Of a DNA stretch of 47,644 nucleotides, positions 22,953 to 31,560 are shown piece after piece. The position numbers were made by a program, and so were the translations under genes. Positions within the stretch are counted from its first letter, which is position 1; every line of letters starts with the position of its first letter. Origin of the DNA: Bacillota bacterium (GTDB taxonomy: Bacteria > Bacillota > Sulfobacillia > RBS10-35 > JAJYVN01). The notes below the pieces were generated by a model, which did not search any database, was not told the DNA's origin, and saw only the letters and a list, made by a program, of their open reading frames with translations. Location: the NCBI GenBank assembly GCA_021791995.1, contig JAJYVN010000002.1, forward strand, positions 1 to 47,644, written 5' to 3'.

Positions 22953-23317
22953 CCACGCCAGTCATCTAGGTGTTCGACCCGCCCCGGAAGCCTCGCGTTT
23001 GCCCGAACGCCCGGATGGGAGCCGGGTGTCCAGGTCCGCAGGGCCTGGATGCCGGGCAACCCACCCGGGCATGTCGAACGCAACACGTGTCACGTTCCCA
23101 CCAGATCATCGCCAGAGGCAGCCGGGCCAAGGAGATGCCCCTTCGGCTCTTCCTCCAGAACAAGACCCGGTGGCGCCCCGGGACTGTGCGCGCTGCCTTG
23201 GCACGCACGGGCCGACAGTCCGGGGGACTGTCGGCGGGCGCACCAGACCTCACGCACTCTGTATCAAGCCAAGGCTACGACTCCGGTTCTCCTTCCTCCG
23301 CACGCACGGCCAGCACG

Positions 23318-23484
23318 CCCCGACCGCGACGGGAGACCGAGAGGGAAACCGGCGCGTGCTCCCAGACGTCTCGGTCCGCCGCCATCGCTCACCCCGGGGG
23401 CCCTCTCCCTATGCACCCCGACCGCGCCGGGAACTCGCGAGAGAGACCGGCGCGTCCTCATGCCCTCGCTGGTCCGCCTCCATC
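23318..23484. repeat. degenerate 69-bp direct repeat, two copies
   Basis: Copies at 23318-23386 and 23416-23484 align without gaps, 50 of 69 bases identical. The best-conserved parts are CCCCGACCGCG at the start, ACCGGCGCGT in the middle and GGTCCGCC-N-CCATC at the end. They lie in a 670-bp stretch (22953-23625) with no convincing gene, which also holds a perfect CCGACAGTCC/GGACTGTCGG hairpin (about 23209-23231). Confidence 0.55.
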
Positions 23485-23625
23485 CTCTAAGCACAATCTT
23501 CGGCTCGATGGTCAGGCCCGCTGTGAGCCGACGCCGGGCCGCCTGTGACTTCAACCACGGCCCAAGCGCTTACCGGGCCCTCACCCACGGAAGCCGCACC
23601 GTACCCGACGACGCCGGCCCCTTGG

Positions 23626-23874
23626 TCACCACCAGGAGACTGTGCTCCCCCACGTACCCGATCTCAACATCCATGCCTCGAGACTCAGTCGCCTCGTTAG
23701 ATGTTCCTTGGCTCTCCACAGAGCCGTCTCGCCCGGAATAGCCACGACCGCACCTTCCCCGGCTCTTGCCCTTGCCAACACCGCCTTGACCTCGTCCGCC
23801 ATCACAGACCATTGCCCCCTACGTCCGGTCCTGATCTTGACTCTGTTCACGGAAACCAACGCCACCCGCTCCAT
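23626..23874 (-). CDS. unknown 82-residue protein
   Basis: The ATG at 23874 is preceded by AAGGGGGTG. The product MERVALVSVNRVKIRTGRRG, QWSVMADEVKAVLARARAGE, AVVAIPGETALWRAKEHLTR ends in a Trp-rich tip (SGTWGSTVSWW). The layout of a short beta hairpin, an amphipathic helix and another helix suggests a small DNA- or protein-binding protein. It is the only plausible gene between the Hip pair and the replication-relaxation gene. Family unknown. Confidence 0.6.
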   Translation of the reverse strand: MERVALVSVNRVKIRTGRRGQWSVMADEVKAVLARARAGEGAVVAIPGETALWRAKEHLTRRLSLEAWMLRSGTWGSTVSWW

Positions 23875-24176
23875 ACTCGCACCCCCTTGCAAATGCTTCA
23901 GACCAACAGATCCACCAGACTTCATCACACCCTGATGCCAACTCCAACTCGCTTGCCCTGAGACACGAACCATTCGCCTGCCCTAGCCTCAGCCAGCCAT
24001 CAGCTAGCCTTCGCCTACAGCCCTTGCCCTTGGGAATCCTCTGGAGGTTCAGCCACCCCCGCCCCCCACAAACTGCTCCCCCTCCCTTTAGGCGGTCGAG
24101 GAAGTGTTGGTACGGAAGGGTTCAAACCCGCGAAGGCGCACCAGCAGTGGCTTTGGCCGCCCTCTCGGATGGTTGC

Positions 24177-24282
24177 GATGCGCTATGTCACGATCCGCTA
24201 TGTCACGGTGCGCTATGTCGCGATGCGCCACAGTAGAGTGCGCGGGAGTAACGGTACGCGGCAGTACGATGCGCAACGGCCA
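24177..24282. repeat. 15-bp tandem repeat array (iteron-like)
   Basis: About seven head-to-tail copies of a 15-bp unit with consensus GATGCGCTATGTCAC. Copies 1-3 (24177-24221) differ at one to three positions, and copies 4-7 diverge progressively. The array ends about 30 bp beyond the stop codon of the replication-relaxation gene. Iterons of this length bind Rep or partition proteins. A minus-strand frame through the repeats would read as repeated HRDIA, so a coding origin cannot be fully excluded. Confidence 0.65.
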
Positions 24283-24310
24283 CCCGACCCCTGGCGTCGG
24301 CGATCACTCG

Positions 24311-25240
24311 TCAGCCACCCGTCGTCGGTCGGCGCGTGAGCGCCAGCCCGACAGCCTGGAGCAGATCCACGCTGCGGTTCCCAGCCACGGCCTCCACCGT
24401 CAGCTTGTCCACCCGCCACACGTCCTCCCGAATGAACATCGCCGGGAACAAGAGCAGGCTGGCCGCGGCTTCCTTCGCCAGGTTGTAGACGCTCTCCGAG
24501 TAGCCCTGGGTGTTCCCGAGCACATCGACGGAGAACAACACCTTGGGCTCTCGGGCGAAGCTCGCCTCCCAGACCCGCCCGTCGAAGTAGCGCTTGTACT
24601 TCGTCATCCGGTCATGGACGTCGCCGGGCCGCAGTGACCGCTCATGCTCCACCAACACAGCCGTGCCATTCCCGAACAGGAGCGCGGCATCCGGGCTGAC
24701 CTCAAGCCTCTGGCCGCCCACAGCCATCGGGTGAACTCGCTGCACCAGCCGCTTAGAGCCCCGCCAATCCACCGGCACTCCCGCACGCGCAGCGTGCCGG
24801 ATCACGGTCGTTGCCAGGTCGGCAATCGCCAACTGGTGAACGACGTTGTTCCGCGTACCAAACGCGGCATACGGAGGGTCCCAGTCCGGTTCTGCCGCCA
24901 ACGCGACCACGTTGCCATTCAGCACCAGCACCTCGAACCCGAGGCGAGTCAGGCCGTACACCCACGCGCTGGCCCGCCCCTCTGCAACGTCTTCTCGACA
25001 CCGGGCCAGCAGGCCGTGCATGTACAGCCGCAACAGCCTCTTGTTGGCCACGGCAATGCTCTGCTCAAACGGCAAGTGCCGCCGACCCAGGAAGGAGTGC
25101 TCAAGGAGCATGGCTAGCCCCTCAAGATCCCGCTCGGTAACCCAAAACTCCCCGGTCCCTCGGATCAACTCCCCGGCCTGGTGGGTTACGTCGGCGGTCT
25201 CCCACATCGGCCACACCCGCTGCCCCTTGCGCACCAGCAC
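24311..25240 (-). CDS. replication-relaxation-like plasmid protein
   Basis: About 309 residues from the GTG at 25240 (AGGAGG four bases upstream; the GTG at 25234 is equally likely). It has NNVVHQLAIADLATTVIRHA, VDWRGSKRLVQRVHP, VSPDAALLFGNGTAVLVEHE, then RMTKYKRYF and EPKVLFSVDVLGN. This fits the replication-relaxation (Replic_Relax) family layout: H.l...d, PDa...g....f.vE.D.g......K...Y, then a closing strand. Members are encoded on conjugative plasmids of Bacillota and Actinobacteria and are thought to act in plasmid replication or mobilisation. TGGCGCCA boxes lie just upstream. Confidence 0.65.
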   Translation of the reverse strand: MLVRKGQRVWPMWETADVTHQAGELIRGTGEFWVTERDLEGLAMLLEHSFLGRRHLPFEQSIAVANKRLLRLYMHGLLARCREDVAEGRASAWVYGLTRLGFEVLVLNGNVVALAAEPDWDPPYAAFGTRNNVVHQLAIADLATTVIRHAARAGVPVDWRGSKRLVQRVHPMAVGGQRLEVSPDAALLFGNGTAVLVEHERSLRPGDVHDRMTKYKRYFDGRVWEASFAREPKVLFSVDVLGNTQGYSESVYNLAKEAAASLLLFPAMFIREDVWRVDKLTVEAVAGNRSVDLLQAVGLALTRRPTTGG

Positions 25241-25279
25241 TTTTCCTCCTCCACACCAGACGCAGCTTCGGTAGACGTC

Positions 25280-25418
25280 TGGCGCCAGCACTTTTCCGCG
25301 TCCTGACGCGGAGAACGCAGCCTTCAACCGGCGATCTGGCGCCAAAACGGTCATGGCGCCAGGGCCTATGCGCCTCGTGAAGCGGAAAATCGCTGACGCC
25401 AAACCCCAACCGGCGCCA
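25280..25418. promoter_or_regulatory. TGGCGCCA box array A
   Basis: Three perfect TGGCGCCA palindromes (25280, 25337, 25354) and variants at 25394 and 25411 lie immediately upstream of the replication-relaxation gene. Two are followed by TTTTCCGCG-type and CGCGGA(A/G)AA-type half sites, forming the same composite element seen in array B at 29705-30081. The position suits an operator or a centromere-like site recognised by the element's RHH proteins. Confidence 0.7.
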
Positions 25419-25495
25419 AATTGGCGTCTGGTTCGCCGCGCCCTCATATCGCCAACCAACGGCGAGGGGGCGGCCCCTGCGACCGCCCCCTCGTA

Positions 25496-28400
25496 CTACC
25501 TTGCAGCCTTGACCGGCTCCGCCATGAGCGCCACCAGCTCGTCGACGCTGGCCACCTCCGGATGCTCCTGGTAGGTGTCCGCCGCATCCGACACGTCGAC
25601 CTTACGCGCGACGAGCTCCTGCCGGAGTTCGTTTACGCCCTTATGCAGCTTCGTTGCCAAAGGCCGAAGGATCCGGTCCTCCCGCTTCAAGCCGGCGACA
25701 CGTCGTACCCGAGTCAGCGCCTGATTGGCCAGCATGTTGTTCGTGTTCAAGGCCCACTGACAGGCACCGATCAAGTCCTCGTCGCTCGCCCCGACCTGCG
25801 CCGCCGCCTGCACCAACCGTGCGGGCGTCATCGCGAACCGCAGGCAGAACATCTTACGGGGATCGTGCTCCCTCCAGGAGTCTGGCCCCGTCGACGTCTT
25901 CTGCCCCGTGCTCGCCTTGGCGGTACTGTCGGCGATCGGCGAAGCCGCGAGGGCCGCCGCCCGCGGCGCGTCACCCGAGGCGGACGGCGCGTCACTCAAC
26001 ATAGCCACGTCGGGGCGCCGCCCCTTCTTCGTCGGCTTCACCCGGTACATTTCCGCGTCTGCACGGCCGACCGTGTCAGCAAGGAGTTCGCCGGGCTTCT
26101 GAAGCGCCACGCCAACACTGGCAGGGACAAGCGACTCGTCCAACTCGCGACGGATGCGCTCCAGCCACGAGTCAAGACCCTCCTCCGGCATTCCCCGAGC
26201 CAGGATGGCGAACTCGTCGCCGCCGATCCGCGCCGCGATGTCCCGCTGCCGTGTAACCCGGCCGATCGCCTCGCCCGCCCGGCGAATGAGCCTATCGCCC
26301 GCCGCATGACCACCGTGGTTGTTGACCCCCGTGAGGTCGTTCAGGTCGATAAAAGCCACTGCGTTCTGCCCGTCGGGCGCAGTCTCCACCGCGCGCTCCC
26401 ACACACGGCGGTTGAACAGCCCCGTCAGTTCGTCCCGCCCTTGGTCCAGCAGCCGCTGCACAACGTCCTCTCCCAAAACCAGAGACGCCAGATCGGGGCC
26501 CACCTCTGCGCTCCGCTTGGTGGAACCGACGCCTGCCGGGAGTTCGGCAGAGGGCTTGGGCGCGTCAATCTCCAGCGCGCCCGCCTGGGTGTTGGGGGCG
26601 GCCAACTGCTCAGGAGCAAGGTCGATGATCAGTTCCACTTCCTCGTCCGCCACGGTCATCACTTCCTCCTCCGCGTCGCCTCGACGCGCAAGCAGTGTCT
26701 GCGTCTCAAGGTGCGCCTGGCGCCAGTCCTCCCGGTAGAACCTCTCCCAGTTGATCGTCTTGGCGTAGAAAGCCGGCTGGATGGCACCGTTCACCATCCA
26801 CTGGCAGATCGACGTGAACTTCGGCAGGCGGATGATATCGTCCACTCCCAGGTTGATCGCGTCCTGGCTCTCCGCATTCACCTGGACGGCGTTCGCCCAC
26901 GTGCGCATGAAGCGCTGCATGAAGTCCTTGGCCTCATCAAGAAGCTGGAACTGGTGGACGATCACGTTCTGGATGAGCTGGCGAAGCCCGGCGACGACCC
27001 TCTCGCTCTCGATCTCCGCCAGGAACCGAATGGCCAAGGTCACCTGCAGGCCGTACGCTCGGCCCTCGGCGAGCATGTTGAGGAACCCTTCCGACAGGTA
27101 GTTCTGGGCTTCGTCCAGGATCAAGCTCACGCGGACGCGCTCACGCTCCTCGATCTCGTTCTGGGCCTGCATGGCGTACCACAGCAGGGTCACCACGAAG
27201 ATGCCCAGGAGACGCACTCCGGCGTCCCCCAGGCGTGACTTGTCCAAGTTGACGATGAGCACGTCCCGGTCCTTGATGATCTTTCGGAAGTCGAGTTGGC
27301 GCCGGCCGTTACCGGCCTCAAGCGCCTGCCGCACGAGCCGGTTCCGCAAGAGCTCGTCCAGCTTGTTGCGTGGCGCTGCCAACCCCTCTTCAAGGAACCG
27401 TTGGTTGCCCTGCATGGCCTGTATGAACGTCCGCTGCCAGTAGTCCTTGAGGTGGTCGTCCCTCACGTGTTGGATCACCCGGTTGCGAAACTCCCCATCC
27501 GTGAGGATCTCGTACACCTTGGTGAAATCGGCGTCTGGGCCCAGCACTTCCTTGACCGCACCGATGGCGTTGCCAAGGAACTCACGGCTCCGAAACTGGA
27601 TGGCCTGGTCGCCGAAGACCTCCTGCATGGCGTTCAGCACGTTCTCCTGCATCACGTCATCGTTGATCGACGCTTGCAGCGGATTGATCGTCCACGGGCA
27701 GTCCGGCATGCCGGGTGCGAAGTAGACCACGCTTCGGTCCGGCGGCACCATGCCCAGCGCTCGCTTCGAGGTGTCCTTGCCGATGTCGATGAGCACGACG
27801 CACTTCGGCTGGCCCTGCGCATCCCGGTAGTACACGTCCGAGCGGAACAAGGAGAGCTCGTCCGTCGTCTTGCCAGAGCCCTGGGCTCCCACGAGTAGGA
27901 CGCCTGCCTCACGGTCTCCCTCGGGCACCACGAGTCGGTCGTCGCTCTCCTGGTCCAGCACCATCGCCCTGGCGTCCTCCGCAACCCGCGGAATGGAGCG
28001 CGGCGCCGGCGCCCGGCGCACGTAGTACCGGACGAGCGTATTCACCCGCAGCCGGTTGGTCGGCAGGTGGATGATGGTCGCCAGCGGGAACGAAAACATG
28101 ATCGACGGCCGGAAGGCGATGAGGCTCGGAAGCCTTGAGTAGAACCACTCCACCCAGGCCGAGCGAAACGCCCACACCGTCGTAGCCCGGAACGTGTTTT
28201 CGCCATCGGCCTCACACAGAGCGCCGTAGACCCTCTGGACCGTCTCCCAGTTCTCAGCGCCGAGCCGGATCTCCACGCGAAACGCCTTCTTGCCGTACAG
28301 TTGCAGGCTGTCCTTGACCGCCTGCGACTCCGCGTACCCCACGCCAGGAGCGGCCGGATCGACCTGCTGCACAGCCTTTGCCGAGTGCTCCATGCCCCTG

Positions 28401-29161
28401 ATCTCGTTGCGGAGCCGGGTGTGCAACTGCTCCGACGGCAACGGGGTCAGGTGGAACTGCAAGTGGGCGGCCCCATCCGCACGGTCCAGGCTCTGCACCA
28501 CCGTCTCCACGACGCTGTTCTGATAGTCCTTCACGGTCTCCGTAGCGTGGCGCCAGTGCTTGGACAACACGATTTGCTGAGTAACCGGCCACCGAACGAA
28601 CTCGTCGGTCCACGGCCGAAACCTGATATTCGTGTACTTGGAACGGAACGTGTCCTCGAGCACCCTCAGCCAGTCCTGCTGGTAGCTGGGGGCGGACAGC
28701 AGGAAGTGGATCATGTGGTCCTGCGTGCGCACGATCTCGAAGGTGAAGAAGTCCTGGCCCACTCCGCTACGCACGTAGCGCGTCAGCATCTGGCCATGGA
28801 TGGCGTCCAAGGCCGACATGATCTCGTACGGCTCCGCTGTGTCGTTCGGACCCAGGATGATCTCGTCCACCCTGACCGACCGTGCTCGCATACGTCGCCG
28901 CATGAGGCGTATCACCAAGGCCGACGCCAACGCCAGAGCCACAACCGCGCCAAGAGCCAATCCAAGCAAGAGCGCGAGATGCCCGACGTCTACTTGCACG
29001 CGCGCCGCCACGTGGGCTGTCGGCGTGCGTACCAGCCGTGGGCTCTTCACGCGCGCGGTGACGTGTCGCCAGAGCCAAACGACGCCCGCCACCAGGCCGG
29101 CAACCCAGATCAGAACCGTGGCCTCGCTGCCCGACGACCCCCTTCGGTCCGAACCGTCCAC
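25496..29161 (-). CDS. VirD4/TraG-like conjugation ATPase fused to a GGDEF diguanylate cyclase
   Basis: A 1221-residue membrane protein. Two N-terminal transmembrane segments (about 15-32 and 61-85) precede a HerA/VirD4-type motor with Walker A GAQGSGKTT at 425-433 and Walker B LILDEAQNYLSEGFLNMLAE near 681-698. The latter resembles the TraG/TraD C-terminal motif. Residues 905-1045 are a full diguanylate cyclase: DELTGLFNRR (910-919), D939, N947, GGHAAGD, GGDEF at 980-984 and an inhibitory RxxD site (R971-D974) exactly five residues before it. A helical tail of about 110 residues follows. It probably couples DNA export to c-di-GMP synthesis at the membrane. The GTG start has GGGGG seven bases upstream. 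Confidence 0.88.
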   Translation of the reverse strand: MDGSDRRGSSGSEATVLIWVAGLVAGVVWLWRHVTARVKSPRLVRTPTAHVAARVQVDVGHLALLLGLALGAVVALALASALVIRLMRRRMRARSVRVDEIILGPNDTAEPYEIMSALDAIHGQMLTRYVRSGVGQDFFTFEIVRTQDHMIHFLLSAPSYQQDWLRVLEDTFRSKYTNIRFRPWTDEFVRWPVTQQIVLSKHWRHATETVKDYQNSVVETVVQSLDRADGAAHLQFHLTPLPSEQLHTRLRNEIRGMEHSAKAVQQVDPAAPGVGYAESQAVKDSLQLYGKKAFRVEIRLGAENWETVQRVYGALCEADGENTFRATTVWAFRSAWVEWFYSRLPSLIAFRPSIMFSFPLATIIHLPTNRLRVNTLVRYYVRRAPAPRSIPRVAEDARAMVLDQESDDRLVVPEGDREAGVLLVGAQGSGKTTDELSLFRSDVYYRDAQGQPKCVVLIDIGKDTSKRALGMVPPDRSVVYFAPGMPDCPWTINPLQASINDDVMQENVLNAMQEVFGDQAIQFRSREFLGNAIGAVKEVLGPDADFTKVYEILTDGEFRNRVIQHVRDDHLKDYWQRTFIQAMQGNQRFLEEGLAAPRNKLDELLRNRLVRQALEAGNGRRQLDFRKIIKDRDVLIVNLDKSRLGDAGVRLLGIFVVTLLWYAMQAQNEIEERERVRVSLILDEAQNYLSEGFLNMLAEGRAYGLQVTLAIRFLAEIESERVVAGLRQLIQNVIVHQFQLLDEAKDFMQRFMRTWANAVQVNAESQDAINLGVDDIIRLPKFTSICQWMVNGAIQPAFYAKTINWERFYREDWRQAHLETQTLLARRGDAEEEVMTVADEEVELIIDLAPEQLAAPNTQAGALEIDAPKPSAELPAGVGSTKRSAEVGPDLASLVLGEDVVQRLLDQGRDELTGLFNRRVWERAVETAPDGQNAVAFIDLNDLTGVNNHGGHAAGDRLIRRAGEAIGRVTRQRDIAARIGGDEFAILARGMPEEGLDSWLERIRRELDESLVPASVGVALQKPGELLADTVGRADAEMYRVKPTKKGRRPDVAMLSDAPSASGDAPRAAALAASPIADSTAKASTGQKTSTGPDSWREHDPRKMFCLRFAMTPARLVQAAAQVGASDEDLIGACQWALNTNNMLANQALTRVRRVAGLKREDRILRPLATKLHKGVNELRQELVARKVDVSDAADTYQEHPEVASVDELVALMAEPVKAAR

Positions 29162-29173
29162 AAGTAGACCCCC

Positions 29174-29677
29174 TTAGGCGCCAGGAACATCGATCTCCAG
29201 GCGGTCTCCCTCCACGAGTTGGACCAAGGGTGCAAGCGGTCGTCCCTGGCCAGGCCGTCGCGCCAGGTCTTCAGCCTTTACACCTATCGCAGCCGGGAAC
29301 GCCTCGTTGGCGACTGAGGAAGACCCGTGCGAGGCAGGCGGCTGATCTGGCCCCTCGTCCAGACTCGCACCCACTGGCGCTGTGTCGTCAGGAACCACCG
29401 GTGCACGCTCCTCAAGCGCGGCCCAGACGTGGTCGATCCGACCCGACAGCTCGTCCGTCCGGTGGTCGATCTCTGCCCTGAGCACCGCTTCGAGGGCTGA
29501 AATGCGCGAGTTGTAGTCCATCCACCTCGCGGCCTCGATACCGGCACGCCTCAACGCCTCAGCCCTGCCCACGCGCCAGCGGGCGCAGAGCAGATCCACG
29601 GCCTCAAGCTCCTCACCTTCGAGTCGCACGTTGACACGTGTGGTCGTCCCCGTCCCAGTTTCAGTCTCCGGCGTCAT
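29174..29677 (-). CDS. ribbon-helix-helix protein with helical extension
   Basis: The 167-residue protein starts at an ATG (29677) with GGAGG six bases upstream. The N-terminal TRVNVRLEGEELEAVDLLCA, then RWRVGRAEALRRAGIEAARW, fits a ribbon-helix-helix DNA-binding fold (strand RVNVRL, then two helices). It continues into a coiled-coil-like helix (SALEAVLRAEIDHRTDELSG) and a disordered acidic/Pro-rich tail. Such proteins act as relaxosome accessories or partition adaptors. The gene lies 12 bp before the ATPase-GGDEF gene and directly after the TGGCGCCA array, which it may bind. Confidence 0.7.
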   Translation of the reverse strand: MTPETETGTGTTTRVNVRLEGEELEAVDLLCARWRVGRAEALRRAGIEAARWMDYNSRISALEAVLRAEIDHRTDELSGRIDHVWAALEERAPVVPDDTAPVGASLDEGPDQPPASHGSSSVANEAFPAAIGVKAEDLARRPGQGRPLAPLVQLVEGDRLEIDVPGA

Positions 29678-29704
29678 GCCTTCCCTCCGATCCAAGCGAA
29701 GCCT

Positions 29705-30081
29705 TGGCGCCACGGGTTTGGCCCGTAACCGCACGGAAAACAGGTCACCAGACGAGGGACTGGGCGCCAACCAAGCCGTGGCGCCAGGAGTTTTCCGCGC
29801 CACTACGCGGAAAATCGGTGGCGCCAAAGCCAGTCTGGCGCCAATTCGGCGCCTGGCGTCTCGACCGGATGTTGCGCAGCCCTTCGGGATGCCTCTGGTA
29901 CACGCACCCGGCTCAAGCGCTCACGACGCCGTGGCGCCAGGCGTTTTGCGCGTCACGGCGCTGAAATCCGGCACTCGGAGGAGCATCCTGGCGCCAGTTC
30001 ACCCCTGGCGCCACGAGTTTTCCGCGCCATGAAGCCAAAAACTCTAGGCGCCAGACTTCTTTTGGCGCCAGATTGGCGCCT
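29705..30081. promoter_or_regulatory. TGGCGCCA box array B, candidate centromere
   Basis: Eight perfect TGGCGCCA palindromes start at 29705, 29779, 29819, 29836, 29932, 29989, 30006 and 30063, with near-matches at 29762, 29847, 30046 and 30074. Several head a composite unit: box, three or four bases, TTTTCCGCG, a short spacer, CGCGGAAAA (best copy 29779-29826). The array fills the whole gap between the two RHH genes, downstream of parM. Repeats of this kind next to parM/parR-type genes are typical of a plasmid centromere (parC) and also serve as operators. Confidence 0.8.
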
Positions 30082-30086
30082 CCGCC

Positions 30087-30443
30087 TCAGTCCTCGTCCG
30101 CTCCGCCGAAAGCCCCCAAAAGCCCGCCAGCCACCTGTGTCATGTCGACTCCTAGTGTAGACGGCGTACCCCGGTCTCCGACCTGCCCCTCGAACCGTCG
30201 CTGTTGGGCCAGGGCAATGACCAGCGTCTCCAAATGGTCAAGGCGGTCAAGCACCAGCCCCTGCCCGTCGAGAGCCAGCAAAGCTGCCTCCACCACACGG
30301 GTCCGGGTACCCAGCCGCCTCGCCAGCCGATCCAGAATGGCCATCGCCCGCACATCCAGGCGAATGGACACGTGAGTCCGCACACCATCAGAAGCCTGGC
30401 GCGACAAGCCTTTCACCCCCGCCAAGAGGTTCTCTCGTAACAC
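30087..30443 (-). CDS. ParR-like ribbon-helix-helix protein
   Basis: About 118 residues. THVSIRLDVRAMAILDRLAR, then RLGTRTRVVEAALLALDGQG, is a ribbon-helix-helix domain (strand HVSIRL, helix, G-T-R-T turn, helix). A helix (DRLDHLETLVIALAQQRRFE) and an acidic tail (LLGAFGGADED) follow, and could contact the actin-like filament as ParR tails do. The gene lies between the ParM-like gene and the TGGCGCCA array. The GTG at 30443 has no clear ribosome binding site; the TTG at 30407, with GGGGGTG upstream, is an alternative. Confidence 0.7.
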   Translation of the reverse strand: MLRENLLAGVKGLSRQASDGVRTHVSIRLDVRAMAILDRLARRLGTRTRVVEAALLALDGQGLVLDRLDHLETLVIALAQQRRFEGQVGDRGTPSTLGVDMTQVAGGLLGAFGGADED

Positions 30444-30543
30444 GCAACGGTCTGCCTGAAGTGTGTGGCACGGATGGACCGTGCCGCACGGCGAACAGCG
30501 ACTACTCGCATGGCTTCACGCTGTGCCACAAGCACAGCGGAGG

Positions 30544-31560
30544 CTACGCGGGTGCCGTCGACCTGGAAGCCGCGAGCATCGCCGCGTACCCCCGGGCGTT
30601 GGCGCCCGCGGCCTCCTCCAGCAACTCAGCGCTCTCAAACGCCCCGGCGAGGTGTGGGTACAGCAACACGCCGCCCCCACCGACGACAAGGACCGTGGAC
30701 ACCTGATTGAAGGCGGAGCCCCACGCCTCCTTGAGCCTGCCGGCGATTTCCGCGGCCAGATCGCCGCTCGTAGAGCGAACGCGCTCGTCCACATCTACCT
30801 TTCGGCCGCGTACGGACAGCGGCCGCGAGTCCAGCACCGCCTGCTCCACCTCGCTTGGGTCGAGCATCGTAGAGGTCTCGTGCGAAATCTCCTGAGCCAC
30901 CGTCGCGTAGACACGCTCGACGCCGATGTCGAGGCTCCCGCTCACGCGCTCGTCCGGTCTCGCCAGGCGCTCGCCGGGAGCGAGACGGAGAAGCATGTGG
31001 TCCGTCGTGCGATAGCCGACGTCCACAACGGCGCACGGCTCAAGCGCCAAGTCCGGCCTACGGCTCACCGCGGCAAAGTACGCCGCTGCCGACTGGGGAA
31101 ACACCCGCACGGTGCCAATCCGGATAGGAACGAGAGGGCCGTCGTCCACGCTCACCATCATCTGCGCGCCAGCAAGACGCCCCCGCAGCTCTCGCCGCTC
31201 GGCCACGGCGGTGTACAGGCTCAGCGGCAGACCCACGGCCAAGGAGACGTCACCGGAGACGTCCAGGAGACGCAGCGCGGTAAAGACCAACTGAACGTAG
31301 TCCTGCCGCCTGGCGGCTTGCGCGTCCCACGTACGGGCGCCTCCGGCAAAGAGCGCGGCACTGCCCACGAGGGCTGTGTCCGCTTGCGCCAAGGCGCCAT
31401 CGCTCAGAACCAGTCGGTGCGGTAGCGACCGGCCGCCCAACGCGGCAGTCAGCTCGCCACCGGTCCGCCCGCGTACCACGACGCTAGGGAAGGAGACCCG
31501 GAGGCCGTCTTCCCGAGCCGCCTTCGTGTACCCGTACCCCACATCTACCCCAACAATCAC
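30544..31560 (-). CDS. parM: ParM/StbA-like actin ATPase
   Basis: A 338-residue actin-fold protein: MIVGVDVGYGYTKAAREDGL (phosphate-1 loop), then CAVVDVGYRTTDHMLLRL (phosphate-2 loop) and STVLVVGGGGVLLYPHLAGA (adenosine motif). It belongs to the ParM/StbA branch, whose members polymerise to push plasmid copies apart. The GTG start has GGGAGG eight bases upstream and overlaps the EAL gene's stop codon (GTGA), so partition ATPase and c-di-GMP hydrolase are probably made together. The RHH gene follows. Confidence 0.88.
   Translation of the reverse strand: MIVGVDVGYGYTKAAREDGLRVSFPSVVVRGRTGGELTAALGGRSLPHRLVLSDGALAQADTALVGSAALFAGGARTWDAQAARRQDYVQLVFTALRLLDVSGDVSLAVGLPLSLYTAVAERRELRGRLAGAQMMVSVDDGPLVPIRIGTVRVFPQSAAAYFAAVSRRPDLALEPCAVVDVGYRTTDHMLLRLAPGERLARPDERVSGSLDIGVERVYATVAQEISHETSTMLDPSEVEQAVLDSRPLSVRGRKVDVDERVRSTSGDLAAEIAGRLKEAWGSAFNQVSTVLVVGGGGVLLYPHLAGAFESAELLEEAAGANARGYAAMLAASRSTAPA

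Noticed and set aside
24100..24150. Possible tRNA suggested by GGGTTCAAACCC
   Set aside because: The flanking bases do not form a T-arm stem, and no acceptor or anticodon arms are found on either strand.
24088..24276. 62-codon minus frame reading repeated HRDIA
   Set aside because: It follows from the 15-bp tandem repeat (five codons per unit). There is no good ribosome binding site; kept as a DNA repeat, though coding cannot be fully excluded.
25421..27238. 605-codon plus-strand open frame
   Set aside because: Antisense to the ATPase-GGDEF gene; no recognisable motifs and no ribosome binding site.
29705..30081. CRISPR array
   Set aside because: The repeats are 8-bp palindromes with irregular spacing and variable flanks; there are no regular spacers and no cas genes.
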